Shown here: piece by piece, positions 24,463 through 34,019 of the stretch
Numbering within the stretch: position 1 is the first letter of the stretch
Layout of the letters: the number at the start of each line of letters is the position of its first letter
DNA from: JAMXLO01 sp963818775
GTDB taxonomy: Bacteria; Pseudomonadota; Alphaproteobacteria; Acetobacterales; Acetobacteraceae
Direction of reading: 5' to 3'
DNA: 64,000 nt
Assembly: GCA_963818775.1 (NCBI GenBank)
Contig: CAWFUF010000024.1
Span: 186,001-250,000, forward strand
Program-made: the position numbers and the translations under genes
Notes under the pieces: model-generated
Told to the model about the DNA's origin: nothing
The model's input: only the letters and a program-made list of their open reading frames with translations
Database searches by the model: none

Positions 24463-25566
24463 TTAATTGCGTGGCAGCCGTGCAGCGTTCGGAGCGTCCG
24501 GATTCTGCGCCCGGTGGCGCAGCAGGTGGTCGGCCAGCACGCAGGCCAGCATCGCCTCGCCCACCGGTACGGCGCGGATGCCGACACACGGATCGTGACG
24601 GCCCTTCGTGCTGATCTCGATGTCCTGGCCGCTGCGGTCAACGGTTTGGCGCGGCGTCAGGATGGAACTGGTCGGCTTCACGGCGAACCGTGCCACGATG
24701 GGTTGTCCCGTGGAAATCCCACCGAGGATGCCGCCGGCATGGTTGGAGGCGAAGTTCACCACGCCATCCAGCATCCGCATCTCATCGGCATTTGCCTCGC
24801 CTGACAGGGCGGCGGCAGCAAACCCTTCGCCGATCTCGACGCCCTTCACCGCGTTGATCGACATCAGCGCCGCCGCGATGTCGGCATCGAGCTTGCCGTA
24901 GATCGGTGCGCCCAGGCCGGGTGGAACGCCGTCTGCCACCACCTCGATCACCGCGCCGGCGGACGAGCCGGCCTTGCGTGTCTCGGACAGATAGGTCTCC
25001 CAGCGCGCCGCCGTGTCCGGGTCGGGGCAGAAGAACGGATTTTCGTCCAACGCATCCCAGTCCCAGCGGGCGCGGTCGATATGGTGTGGGCCGATCTGCA
25101 CCAGTGCGCCGCGGATGCGCACACCGTCGCCCAGCACCTTGCGCGCCACACCACCGGCCGCCACGCGCATGGCGGTCTCTCGCGCCGAGGACCGGCCGCC
25201 GCCGCGGTAATCGCGGATGCCGTATTTCAGCTCATAGGTCAGGTCGGCGTGGCCGGGACGGAACTGCGCGGCGATTGCGGAGTAGTCGCGCGAGCGCTGA
25301 TCCACATTGTCGATCTGCATGGCGATCGGTGTGCCTGTGGTCACGCCATCGAACACCCCGGATAGGATGCGGACCGCGTCTGGCTCTTGGCGCTGCGTAG
25401 TGTACCGCGATTGGCCCGGGCGGCGGCGATCCAACCAGGGTTGGATGTCGGCCTCGGAGAGTGAGATGCGTGGCGGGCAGCCGTCGACGACACAGCCGAT
25501 CGCCGGCCCGTGGCTCTCGCCCCAGGTGGTGACGCGGAACAGGTGGCCGAAGCTGTTATGCGACAT
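24463..25566 (-). CDS. aroC: Chorismate synthase
   Basis: A 367-aa enzyme starting MSHNSFGHLFRVTTWGESHG with signature GESHGPAIGCVVDGCPP, then RDYRGGGRSSARETAMRVA and the C-terminal RHDPCVGIRAVPVGEAMLA. It converts EPSP to chorismate in the last shikimate step and needs reduced FMN bound in the conserved Arg/His pocket. It lies downstream of fabI on the same strand, separated by a large hairpin built of two dispersed repeats. Confidence 0.98.
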   Translation of the reverse strand: MSHNSFGHLFRVTTWGESHGPAIGCVVDGCPPRISLSEADIQPWLDRRRPGQSRYTTQRQEPDAVRILSGVFDGVTTGTPIAMQIDNVDQRSRDYSAIAAQFRPGHADLTYELKYGIRDYRGGGRSSARETAMRVAAGGVARKVLGDGVRIRGALVQIGPHHIDRARWDWDALDENPFFCPDPDTAARWETYLSETRKAGSSAGAVIEVVADGVPPGLGAPIYGKLDADIAAALMSINAVKGVEIGEGFAAAALSGEANADEMRMLDGVVNFASNHAGGILGGISTGQPIVARFAVKPTSSILTPRQTVDRSGQDIEISTKGRHDPCVGIRAVPVGEAMLACVLADHLLRHRAQNPDAPNAARLPRN

Positions 25567-25575
25567 GGCGGAAGC

Positions 25576-25673
25576 GCCCCCTCCCCCCTACCCCCTCCTG
25601 CAAGGGGAGGGGGAGTGCTGGACGCATACTTACTCCCCCTCCCCTTGCAGGAGGAGGTTGGGGGGAGGGGGCG
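25576..25673. repeat. Inverted pair of GC-rich repeats forming a long hairpin
   Basis: Two ~42-base copies of the dispersed GC-rich repeat, at 25576-25617 and 25632-25673, lie head to head around a ~14-base loop; the arms agree at almost all positions. The structure sits between the fabI stop and the aroC start, so any fabI-aroC read-through RNA would fold here. It may stop, slow or mark for processing this transcript. Confidence 0.8.
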
Positions 25674-25685
25674 CCACTCCTCATC

Positions 25686-26516
25686 TCACCCATCGACGAT
25701 GGCGATATCGGGCGCGGCGGGATTTTTCATGCCCACGACATGGTAGCCGCAATCGACATGGTGGACCTCGCCGGTCACCCCGGATGACAGGTCCGACAGC
25801 AGATATACGCCTGCGCCGCCGACGTCCTCTATCGTCACGTTACGCTGCATCGGCGAGTTCAACTGGTTCCAGCGCAGGATATAATGGAAATCGCCAATCC
25901 CGGCGGACGCCACGGTGCGGATCGGTCCGGCGCTGATCGCGTTCACCCGGATCCCCTGCCCGCCCAGATCGGCGGCGAGGTAACGAACCGACGCCTCCAA
26001 CGCCGACTTTGCCACGCCCATCACGTTGTAGTGCGGCGTCCATCGCTCGGCGCCGACGTAGGTGAGCGTCAGCAGGCTGCCGCCTGGGCGCATCATCGGC
26101 ACCGCTCGCTGAGCGACCGCGACGAAGGAATAGCAGGAGATGTCCAGCGCTTGAAGGAACGCCTCGCGCGGCGTATCCAGATAGCGCCCGCGCAGATACG
26201 TCTTGTCCGCGAAGGCGATCGCGTGGACGAGGAAGTCCAGCCCATCCCATTGCTCGCGCAGTGCTGCGAACGCGGCGTCGACACTGGCCTCGTTCCCAAC
26301 GTCGCACGGGAACAGCCGATCAGAGCCCACCGACGCGGCCAGCGGCCGCACGCGGCGGCCGAGCGCTTCCACCTGATAGGTGAATGCCAGCTCTGCTCCC
26401 TGGGCGGCACACGCCGCGGCGATGCCCCAGCCGAGTGAGCGCTCGTTTGTCACTCCCATGATCAGGCCGCGTTTGCCCTGCATCACGGTGCCTTTCGCGG
26501 CGGCGCTGTCGGGCAT
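25686..26516 (-). CDS. fabI: Enoyl-[acyl-carrier-protein] reductase (NADH)
   Basis: A 276-aa divergent SDR; the catalytic pair is Tyr153 and Tyr163 with Lys170 (YVGAERWTPHYNVMGVAK), the FabI Y-x6-K spacing. The cofactor loop GVTNERSLGWGIA is typical. It reduces the trans-2 double bond in fatty-acid elongation. The start may also be Met12 (26483), where MQGKRGLIMG is the canonical N-terminus; the 11 extra residues MPDSAAAKGTV are possible but unusual. It diverges from pdxH, an arrangement common in alphaproteobacteria. Confidence 0.97.
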   Translation of the reverse strand: MPDSAAAKGTVMQGKRGLIMGVTNERSLGWGIAAACAAQGAELAFTYQVEALGRRVRPLAASVGSDRLFPCDVGNEASVDAAFAALREQWDGLDFLVHAIAFADKTYLRGRYLDTPREAFLQALDISCYSFVAVAQRAVPMMRPGGSLLTLTYVGAERWTPHYNVMGVAKSALEASVRYLAADLGGQGIRVNAISAGPIRTVASAGIGDFHYILRWNQLNSPMQRNVTIEDVGGAGVYLLSDLSSGVTGEVHHVDCGYHVVGMKNPAAPDIAIVDG

Positions 26517-26645
26517 TGGTTAATCCTTTGCGAGTCGCTGCGGTGGTGGCACACCGTACCGTCGCGGGGCAAGGGTCGGCGACCCACGCTTGGCGTGCTG
26601 GTCCCGTGGCGGCAGAGTGCACTCGCCCGCGAGAAAGACCAATCG

Positions 26646-27245
26646 ATGCCGGATTCCGTTCAGCTCGTCACCGACCCGTTTGCCAGGTTCCAGGAGTGGA
26701 TGGAGGAGGCCTGGGCGCACGAACCGGAGGACGCCAACGCCATGACCCTGGCGACTGCAACCCCGGATGGCACGCCGGCGGCCCGCATCGTGTTGCTTAA
26801 GGGTACCGATCAGCGGGGCTTCGTGTTCTACACCAACAAGGAGAGCCGCAAGGGCGAGGAACTCGCGGCGAACGCGCGCGCCGCCGTGCTGTTTCACTGG
26901 AAGCCGCTGGGCCGCCAGGTCCGCATCGAAGGCTACGTCGAGCACGTTGCCGACGCTGAAGCCGATGCATACTACGCCACGCGACCGCGCATATCGCGGC
27001 TCGGTGCCTGGGCGTCGGACCAGTCACGCGCATTGCCCGATCGTGCGGAGCTCGAGCGCCGTCTTGCTGCCAATGAGGCGCGGTATCCGAGCGACGACAT
27101 TCCTCGCCCGCCCCACTGGTCCGGCTACCGCATCATCCCCCAACGGTTCGAGTTCTGGCAGAACATGCCATTCCGGCTGCACGACCGTACGGTCTACACG
27201 AAAGCGCCCGACGGCGGCTGGACCATCGGCAAGCTGTACCCCTGA
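26646..27245 (+). CDS. pdxH: Pyridoxamine 5'-phosphate oxidase
   Basis: The start at 26646 gives a 199-aa protein. FMN-binding motifs RIVLLKGTDQRGFVFYTN and SRKGEELAANARAAVLFHW are typical, as are the substrate loop SGYRIIPQRFEFWQ and the C-terminal tail RLHDRTVYTK ending in WTIGKLYP. It oxidises PNP and PMP to pyridoxal phosphate with O2. Divergent from fabI with a 129-base gap; the next gene starts 7 bases downstream. Confidence 0.98.
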   Translation: MPDSVQLVTDPFARFQEWMEEAWAHEPEDANAMTLATATPDGTPAARIVLLKGTDQRGFVFYTNKESRKGEELAANARAAVLFHWKPLGRQVRIEGYVEHVADAEADAYYATRPRISRLGAWASDQSRALPDRAELERRLAANEARYPSDDIPRPPHWSGYRIIPQRFEFWQNMPFRLHDRTVYTKAPDGGWTIGKLYP

Positions 27246-27252
27246 CGCGACG

Positions 27253-28767
27253 ATGACTGCGCCGCCGGAACAGGCGGAGGCCGTGGCGTTCCTGCGCCAA
27301 CTCGCGGGATCGGAACCGCTGGAGACGCATATATCGCTGGTGTTCGTCGGCGCGGACACGGTGTGGAAGTTGAAGAAGGCGGTGCGCCTGGCATTCCTCG
27401 ACTTCACGCCGCTGGAGGCGCGCCGGCGTTTCATCCTGCGCGAACTGGAGCTGAACCGCGGCGCGGCATCCGGCCTGTACCGCGACGTTGTGCCCGTCGT
27501 GCGCCGCCCCGATGGCACGCTCGGCCTTGGCGAAGCTGAGGAAGGGCCGGCAATCGACTGGGTGCTGCGCATGGCGCGCGTTCCGGCAGAAGATTTCCTC
27601 GATACAGTCGCGGCGGCCGGCGGTCTGACTCCGGAACTGCTCGATGAGCTCGGCGACGCAGTCGCGGCGTTCCATTGCAGGCTGCCCCCACTGACGGAAA
27701 CGGATCCCGTCGCGGCGATGCGTCACGTTGCCGAGGGCAACGCTCAATCGGCTCACGACGCCGGCCTGCCCGAAGAGGCCGTGCGCGCCTGGCGGGCACG
27801 CATCCTTGTCGCGCTGGACGGCATTGCGCCCTGGCTTGCGCGGCGCGCGCGCGATGGTTTCGTCCGTCGCGCACATGGCGATCTGCATCTCGGAAATCTC
27901 TGCCTCTGGCAGGGTCGCCCCGTCCCGTTCGATGCGCTGGAATTCGACGAGGCGATGGCGACGATAGATCTGGGCTACGATCTCGCGTTCCTGCTGATGG
28001 ATCTTGACCAGCGCGTCACGCGGGCGGCTGCGAATCGCGTGCTGAACCGCTACGTCGCTCGCACTGGTGACGCCGCGCTGACCATTGGTCTGCCGCCATT
28101 CCTGTCCCTGCGCGCGATGGTGCGCGCCCATGTCGAGGCGAAGCGCGGCAACAACAGCGATGCCATGCGCTACCTGACGGCGGCGGCCGCTTATCTCCAG
28201 CCGAAGCCGCCGATAGTGGTGGCGATCGGAGGTTTGCCGGGCAGCGGCAAGTCCACTCTGGCACGCGCCCTGGCACCGGAGTGCGGCAATGCGCCGGGCG
28301 CGTTGGTGCTGCGCAGCGACGAGATCCGCAAGCGCCTGCATGCAGTGGTGCCTGAGGAGCGGCTGCCGCAATCGGCCTACTGCGACACAGCCAGCGAGGC
28401 GGTATTCACTGAGCTTGCTGCCCTTGTCCGCACGGCGGCGGCTGGGGGCCATGCCGTGATCGCCGATGCAACCTTCATCGACATGGGTCATCGGAAATTG
28501 GTCGAAACTGCCGCCCGGGAGGTCGGCATTGCGTTCGTCGGCCTCTGGCTCGAAGCGCCGCTACCGGAGCTGGAGGCACGGATCGCCGGCCGTCAGAGGG
28601 ACGCGTCCGACGCCACGGTGGCCGTGCTGCGAGCTGCAAGCGAGACGCATCCTGACGCCGCCGACTGGAGCGCCATCGATGCGGCCTCCCCCGCTGTGGC
28701 GCTGTCGCAGGCCCGCGACCGGATGCGCGTCCGAATTCCCTTCATAAGGGGCGCGGATTCATCATAA
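27253..28767 (+). CDS. Fusion of aminoglycoside-phosphotransferase-like and P-loop kinase domains
   Basis: A 504-aa two-domain protein starting at ATG 27253. Residues ~1-310 resemble an APH/choline-kinase fold: VWKLKKAVRLAFLDF near the ATP lysine, the Brenner motif HGDLHLGN (208-215) and FDALEFDEAMATIDLGYDL. Residues ~320-500 are a P-loop kinase with GGLPGSGKS (326-334) and LRSDEIRKRL, like zeta-toxin/gluconate-kinase-type enzymes. This COG2187-COG0645 architecture is known but has no defined substrate. It follows pdxH by 7 bases and is probably co-transcribed. Confidence 0.9.
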   Translation: MTAPPEQAEAVAFLRQLAGSEPLETHISLVFVGADTVWKLKKAVRLAFLDFTPLEARRRFILRELELNRGAASGLYRDVVPVVRRPDGTLGLGEAEEGPAIDWVLRMARVPAEDFLDTVAAAGGLTPELLDELGDAVAAFHCRLPPLTETDPVAAMRHVAEGNAQSAHDAGLPEEAVRAWRARILVALDGIAPWLARRARDGFVRRAHGDLHLGNLCLWQGRPVPFDALEFDEAMATIDLGYDLAFLLMDLDQRVTRAAANRVLNRYVARTGDAALTIGLPPFLSLRAMVRAHVEAKRGNNSDAMRYLTAAAAYLQPKPPIVVAIGGLPGSGKSTLARALAPECGNAPGALVLRSDEIRKRLHAVVPEERLPQSAYCDTASEAVFTELAALVRTAAAGGHAVIADATFIDMGHRKLVETAAREVGIAFVGLWLEAPLPELEARIAGRQRDASDATVAVLRAASETHPDAADWSAIDAASPAVALSQARDRMRVRIPFIRGADSS

Positions 28768-29033
28768 CCTCAATGCAGATATCGACCATGGCTGATTCGC
28801 GCCAAACCTTCCTGCTTGGGTCGAATAACAGAGCTAACCCGTAACAGTTGAACACTTTGCGGATCACGAGAGCGTGATAAGCGCAAGCGATAGCTGGTTG
28901 AAATGGGTTAATTTCGCCTAATCCTCCCGTGTTCGTGAGGTAGCTTCTGCCCCGACGGGGCTGAGGTCGGTGCTCGAACCCCGCAAGCGCCGCGCTGCGG
29001 CTACGCCCGGGCTATCAACGAGAGCTGCCGCTT

Positions 29034-31451
29034 ATGATGCTGCAGAATTTACCCCCGGTACCGATCGAGCGCGGGCAGCGGTTTCGGAGCTGGCTCAGGC
29101 GGGTCTCCTGCATGCGGATTTCGACCCGCCTGCTGTTGATCATCGGCATTTGCCTTGTCCCAACGATAGGTTTGCAGGTTGGCGTGAGCTGGGTCGAGTG
29201 GGCCGAGCGCAAGGCGCAGGTCAACGATCTGGCGATGCACCAGGTGCAACTGCTCGCCGCAGACATGGCCAGCATCGGCGAGGGAATGCGTCTGCTGCTG
29301 GCAACAGCCGCCGAATTCCACCAGGTCCGCACGGTCGGCAAGGAGTGCGCTCTGCGGTTGACCAGCATCCGTCACAATGCGCCAAGCCTGGCATTCATTG
29401 TCCTGCTGGATGCGCAGGGACAGATCCTGTGCGCGTCGGACCCCGATGTGAAGGCAACGCCACCCGATACCGCCTGGCTCCACAATGCCCTGTCCGTCAC
29501 GACATTCACCGCCGGCAACTTCGGTCGCTCGGCGGAGCATCCCGGCGGTTTTCTGCCGTATTACCTCCCGCTTGGCGCGACTGACGTCGGGGGCGGCGGA
29601 TGGCTTGTCGGCGCTCTCGATCTCGACTGGCTGCGCGAGCACTTCGGCCAACTCAAGCAGTCCGACTCGGCGTTTCTGGTCGGCGCCGTGCTTTCAATCG
29701 CGGATGCCGACGGCGTGGTGCTCGGCCGCAATCCTGCACACGACAGGTTCGTTGGGCATCAGTTGCCGCCTGGGTCGATGCCCATGGTGCGTGCTCCACA
29801 CCCCGGTCTCATTAGGATCAGAAGCGTTGACGCGACCGAGCGCCTGTTCGCCTATGTTCCTCCAAGCCCCGCCACCCAGAACCTGCTGATTGCAGTCGGG
29901 TTGTACGAACCGGACCTGATGGCCGACGTCAACCGTGCGATGTTGCGTGGCGCAATCCTGCTGGCGCTCGTGACCATCGTCGTGTTTGCTCTCACCTGGC
30001 TCGCTGCCAACAGATTCATCAGCCGCCCGACCAGTGCGCTGGTCGCGGTCGCCCGGCGCTGGCGCGAAGGGAGCCTATCGGTTCGCGCACCCGACGACGA
30101 CGAGAGTTCTGAATTCGGCCAGATATCGGCGGCCTGGAACGAGATGGCCGCAGCGCTGCAGAAGCGGCAGGAGCAACTCCAGGAGCACTCCGATTTGCTG
30201 GAGGCCCGCGTGGCCGAGCGCACCCAGGACCTGCTCTTGACCAATAACCGGCTGCAGGTGGCAATCGCGGAACGTGAGAAAACCGCGGCGGCGCTGCTGC
30301 AAGCACAAAAACTTCAGGCAGTGGGCCAGCTCGCCGGCGGGATAGCACACGATTTCAACAACCTTCTCGCGACGGTCCAGGGCAGTCTGGACCTGCTTGG
30401 CCATTCCCTGTCGGAGGAGCAGACCAAGCAACGCGTCTGGGTGCAGCGTGCTTCCGGAGCGGTTCTGCGTGGCGCCCAACTCACCAGGCGGCTGCTTGCC
30501 TTCTCCCGTCGCCGCCCCCTGTCCGCTCGTTCCGCTGATGTCAATGAGCTCATCACGGACCTGGTGGCCATGTTCGGCACCGCGACCTTGGGAAGCCGAA
30601 TCAAGGTGGTTACCGGGCTCGCCCGAGATCTGTGGCCGGCAAGCGCTGAACCCGGTCAACTGGAAGCAGCTCTGTTGAATTTGGCGCTCAATGCACGGGA
30701 TGCGATGCCTGAAGGCGGCGTGCTGACGCTTTCAACATCGAACGAAACCGTGGTGCAGGAGGCCGACGGTCTTCCGGCAGGTGAATATGTTCGGGTGACA
30801 GTGACAGACACCGGTGTGGGCATGGACAGTGACCTGAAGAGGCGCGCGCCGGAACCCTTCTTTACGACCAAGGGCGCCTCGGGATCAGGTCTCGGCCTCA
30901 GTCAGGTGAAGGCCATGATCGAGGAGTCGGGCGGGGCGATGCGAATTCGCTCGCAACCTGGACAGGGCACTCAGGTTGACCTGCGGCTGCCGCGCTCCGT
31001 TGCTCCTGCCCGGTTGCCGGGATCCTCCACGATCAGGCCGAAGCGCCTGCGGCAGAAGGTGTTGGTGGTTGACGATGATCCCGTGGTCCTGGAAGTCACC
31101 ACCGACATGCTGCGGCAACTCGACTATTGCGTGATCGAGGCGGTCAGTGGTCAGCAGGCTCTGAATCGCCTGGACGAGGTCGGCGAGCTGCCGGATCTGG
31201 TGATCCTCGACTACGTCATGCCAGGAATGAACGGCGTGGCGCTCGCCCGCTTGCTGCGTGACCGGGGCATTACCTGCCCAATCGTGCTTGCCACCGGCTA
31301 CGCGGATCTGACCGAGGCTGGACAACTGGCGCCGGGCGAATTCCACGCCGTGCTCAACAAACCGTATACGTTCGCTGAACTGGAAAAGCTGCTGTCTGAG
31401 ATTGATGCGAGCCGACTGCACGGCTTGTCGGTTTCGGAGCTCGAGCTCTAA
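29034..31451 (+). CDS. Hybrid sensor histidine kinase with C-terminal receiver
   Basis: An 805-aa membrane kinase. TM1 is at about 27-45 (STRLLLIIGICLVPTIGLQV), a periplasmic Cache-like domain spans ~50-295, TM2 is ~305-325, then a HAMP and coiled coil. The phospho-acceptor is His439 in GGIAHDFNNLL; ATP-lid motifs are NLALNARDAMP, DTGVGMD and GSGLGLSQV. A receiver with VLVVDDDP and phospho-Asp726 (VILDYVMPG) ends the protein, with no output domain. The start could instead be Met27. It probably hands phosphate to a histidine phosphotransfer protein located elsewhere. Confidence 0.93.
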   Translation: MMLQNLPPVPIERGQRFRSWLRRVSCMRISTRLLLIIGICLVPTIGLQVGVSWVEWAERKAQVNDLAMHQVQLLAADMASIGEGMRLLLATAAEFHQVRTVGKECALRLTSIRHNAPSLAFIVLLDAQGQILCASDPDVKATPPDTAWLHNALSVTTFTAGNFGRSAEHPGGFLPYYLPLGATDVGGGGWLVGALDLDWLREHFGQLKQSDSAFLVGAVLSIADADGVVLGRNPAHDRFVGHQLPPGSMPMVRAPHPGLIRIRSVDATERLFAYVPPSPATQNLLIAVGLYEPDLMADVNRAMLRGAILLALVTIVVFALTWLAANRFISRPTSALVAVARRWREGSLSVRAPDDDESSEFGQISAAWNEMAAALQKRQEQLQEHSDLLEARVAERTQDLLLTNNRLQVAIAEREKTAAALLQAQKLQAVGQLAGGIAHDFNNLLATVQGSLDLLGHSLSEEQTKQRVWVQRASGAVLRGAQLTRRLLAFSRRRPLSARSADVNELITDLVAMFGTATLGSRIKVVTGLARDLWPASAEPGQLEAALLNLALNARDAMPEGGVLTLSTSNETVVQEADGLPAGEYVRVTVTDTGVGMDSDLKRRAPEPFFTTKGASGSGLGLSQVKAMIEESGGAMRIRSQPGQGTQVDLRLPRSVAPARLPGSSTIRPKRLRQKVLVVDDDPVVLEVTTDMLRQLDYCVIEAVSGQQALNRLDEVGELPDLVILDYVMPGMNGVALARLLRDRGITCPIVLATGYADLTEAGQLAPGEFHAVLNKPYTFAELEKLLSEIDASRLHGLSVSELEL

Positions 31452-31505
31452 AGCGGCAATGACGGACACGTTGCCAGATCAGCGGCACTCCAGGCAGTCC
31501 TCGCC

Positions 31506-32978
31506 GTGGAGATAGCTCGATCAACCGATCCTGTTGATGCCGAGCGTATTCGGGCGGTCTATGCGCAGCTGCCACTGGCGCTCGCCGTCGTGGTCATAAA
31601 TGCAACCCTCGTCGCGGTTGTTTTCAGCCCCTTCACGTCTACGCGCGGGCTTTTGTGCTGGCTCGGCGGTGTGTATACAGTGGCCGCCCTGCGGATGATC
31701 GGTTGTTGCCGGTACCGAAGGTCTGATCAGGAACCGGCACATTTTTCTTTCTGGGTGCGCCAATCGATCGTGGGAGCCTTGCTTTCGGGCGCCTTGTGGG
31801 GCCTCGGTGCCGTCGTATTCTTCCCGCCGACCGACGTGGGCCAGCTCTTCCTGGCGCTTGTCATTGCCGGGATGTGTGCGGGCGCTGCCACTGTCCACGC
31901 TCCTCACATTCCCACGGTTGTCGCCTTCATCCTGCCTGCGACAATTCCGCTGGCTGCGCGCTTCCTCGCCGCGGGCGGCGCGCTGCAGGTCATTTTCGGC
32001 ATCATGATCCTGATCTTCGGGCTCGCGCTGTGCATAGCGAGCTTCAGGTTTCAGAGCTGGTTCATCGGCACCTTTTCCGCCCAGATCAGGCTTGCGGAGC
32101 GCTCGAACGAACTCGATGCCGCCAATGCTCGGCTGACGCAGGAGATTTCAAGCCGGTTGCTGGCAGAGCAGAAACTGCAGCAATCACAGAAGATGGAAGC
32201 CATTGGCCGCCTGACCGCGGCGGTCGCGCACGACTTCAACAACCTTCTCATGGTGGTGAGCGGAATCGCAGAACGCATGGATCGCCGGCTTGGTCCGTCC
32301 TCGGCGCACGCCGGCGACCTCGCTGCAATCCTGCATGCCACTCGGCGGGGTGCATCTCTGACCCGCCAACTTCTCGCCTTCGGGCGCAGGCAGCCGCTGG
32401 TGCCCCGGCCTACCGACCTGAATGGCGTGCTGACCGGGATGCAAACTCTACTGGAGACCACGCTGGCCGGGAGGCGCGTCGAGATGCGACTTGATGCGGG
32501 CCTCGAACCCGTGCTCGTGGATACGGAGCAGATCGAGCGGGCCATTCTCAATCTGACAACGAATGCGCGCGACGCGCTGCCCGATGGCGGACGCGTCACG
32601 ATTGCAACTGCGATTGCTGAAATCGTGCCTGACCAGAAGATCCCCGATCTGCCGCCGGGCCGCTACGTGAAGCTCACCGTCGCCGATGACGGCGTCGGCA
32701 TGGAGGAAGACGTTCGAGTACGTGCAATCGAGCCATTCTTCACCACGAAGGAGGTCGGCAAGGGGTCCGGCTTTGGGTTGAGCCAGGTTCATGGGTTGGT
32801 GCATCAGTCAGGCGGAACGCTGACGATCGAATCGTCGCCCGGCAGAGGAACGACAGTGGTGATCTACCTGCCCGTTGCGGGCGCGGTGGCAAATGAAGGC
32901 ACGCCGATTTCCTTGGCTCGTAGGAGCCAGCCTGACCATGAGGACCGCGACGTGCCAAAACCTGTGAAGTCCATGTGA
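31506..32978 (+). CDS. Membrane sensor histidine kinase
   Basis: A 490-aa protein with a GTG start at 31506, 54 bases after the hybrid kinase stop. Six or so hydrophobic segments fill residues 20-185 (MASE-like sensor, no periplasmic loop), then a coiled coil and the kinase core with His242 in AVAHDFNNLL, NLTTNARDALP, DDGVGMEED and GSGFGLSQVHG. There is no receiver; the natural partner could be the receiver of the upstream hybrid kinase or an unlinked regulator. The C-terminal 25 residues are disordered. Confidence 0.92.
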   Translation: MEIARSTDPVDAERIRAVYAQLPLALAVVVINATLVAVVFSPFTSTRGLLCWLGGVYTVAALRMIGCCRYRRSDQEPAHFSFWVRQSIVGALLSGALWGLGAVVFFPPTDVGQLFLALVIAGMCAGAATVHAPHIPTVVAFILPATIPLAARFLAAGGALQVIFGIMILIFGLALCIASFRFQSWFIGTFSAQIRLAERSNELDAANARLTQEISSRLLAEQKLQQSQKMEAIGRLTAAVAHDFNNLLMVVSGIAERMDRRLGPSSAHAGDLAAILHATRRGASLTRQLLAFGRRQPLVPRPTDLNGVLTGMQTLLETTLAGRRVEMRLDAGLEPVLVDTEQIERAILNLTTNARDALPDGGRVTIATAIAEIVPDQKIPDLPPGRYVKLTVADDGVGMEEDVRVRAIEPFFTTKEVGKGSGFGLSQVHGLVHQSGGTLTIESSPGRGTTVVIYLPVAGAVANEGTPISLARRSQPDHEDRDVPKPVKSM

Positions 32979-33085
32979 CTGGAGCCGGCACGGAATATGG
33001 GCCTCGCTTTCCGCGTGCAACTTATCGACGAAATTGATCCTCTGGGATCCAAACGGTCGTGCGGGCCTGCCAGGCGCACCCGAGA

Positions 33086-33781
33086 TCAGCCGGCAGCGGA
33101 ACCGGCCAGGCGCTGCAAGCCTTCCTCACGGCAAATAGTGAGCTGCGCCTTCGCGGGGTCGTAGATGACAAGCCCGTCTGCGCGCCAGGAATTCAGAATG
33201 GTGATGATGCTGCGGGTGGTGGCGCCGAGCAGGTCCGCCAGGTCCCCTTGTCGAAATCGGCCGGCGAGCTGAAGACCCTGGTCAGTGCTCCGACCCTCAC
33301 GTTTGGCAAGGTAAAGCAGTTGCCTTGCCAGCCGGACCTCCAGACTCTCAAATGTCGCATCCCGCAACAGGCCGGATGTTCTGCGCAGTCGTGCGGCGAG
33401 CATCCGACATAGATTGGCGCCCAGCACGGGGTTGCCGTGGAGAGCGTCAAGAAATACCCGGCCGCTGATCCGCAAAAGCCGTAGGCGACCCTCTGCGACG
33501 GCGTCGGCCGTGCGCGTGCTGCCGTCAATGACCCCAATTTCACCGAATATGTCACCCGCGCCCCAGATCTCGATCATCAGACCCTTGCTGTTCGGATCAA
33601 GCGAGCCGATCCGAACATGTCCCACTCCGGCGATGATGGCATAGACGGCGTCGGCCGCGTCGCCTTCCGCGAAAATCCGAGCGCCACCGCGCGGCTCAAG
33701 CATTCGGCTTTTCGCCTCGATCCGATCGAGCTCCGCGGGATCCATGCCCTTGAAGGCTGCGACACCAAGCAACGCGGTCAT
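33086..33781 (-). CDS. Crp/Fnr-family transcriptional regulator
   Basis: A 231-aa protein from ATG 33781 (a TTG three codons earlier is possible). Residues ~5-120 form a cyclic-nucleotide-binding-type barrel (IFAEGDAADAVYAIIAG, IEIWGAGDIFGEIGVIDG) and ~150-220 a winged helix with RQGDLADLLGATTRSIITIL. It lacks the four-Cys iron-sulfur set of Fnr. The R residue typical of cAMP contact is not clear, so the ligand is open. It converges on the second kinase and diverges from the two micropeptide genes. Confidence 0.92.
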   Translation of the reverse strand: MTALLGVAAFKGMDPAELDRIEAKSRMLEPRGGARIFAEGDAADAVYAIIAGVGHVRIGSLDPNSKGLMIEIWGAGDIFGEIGVIDGSTRTADAVAEGRLRLLRISGRVFLDALHGNPVLGANLCRMLAARLRRTSGLLRDATFESLEVRLARQLLYLAKREGRSTDQGLQLAGRFRQGDLADLLGATTRSIITILNSWRADGLVIYDPAKAQLTICREEGLQRLAGSAAG

Positions 33782-34019
33782 TCTTATCAAACACCGAAGT
33801 GAGGGAATAGGAATTCAGGATAACGCGTCAACAGAGCCGCAGACCAGCCCGCCGGGCTTGATAGTCAAAAGCAACTCATGTCGGAGTGTGAAGCACTTCA
33901 GCGCGCCCACGTTGGTGGAATGCAACTTTTCCCGTGTCAGCAAGACCGGACCGACTTAACCGGATTCGGCTGACGGACACAGTCAACCCCGCCGCAGGCG
34001 GAAACCACAGGGGGATACC

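Noticed and set aside
27133..28491. A 452-codon minus-strand open frame opposite pdxH and the kinase fusion
   Set aside because: Both plus-strand genes have unmistakable motifs; the reverse frame is a high-GC artefact.
28960..28990. A T-loop-like GGGGTTCGAGC on the minus strand, suggesting a tRNA
   Set aside because: No acceptor, D-arm or anticodon stem can be drawn around it.
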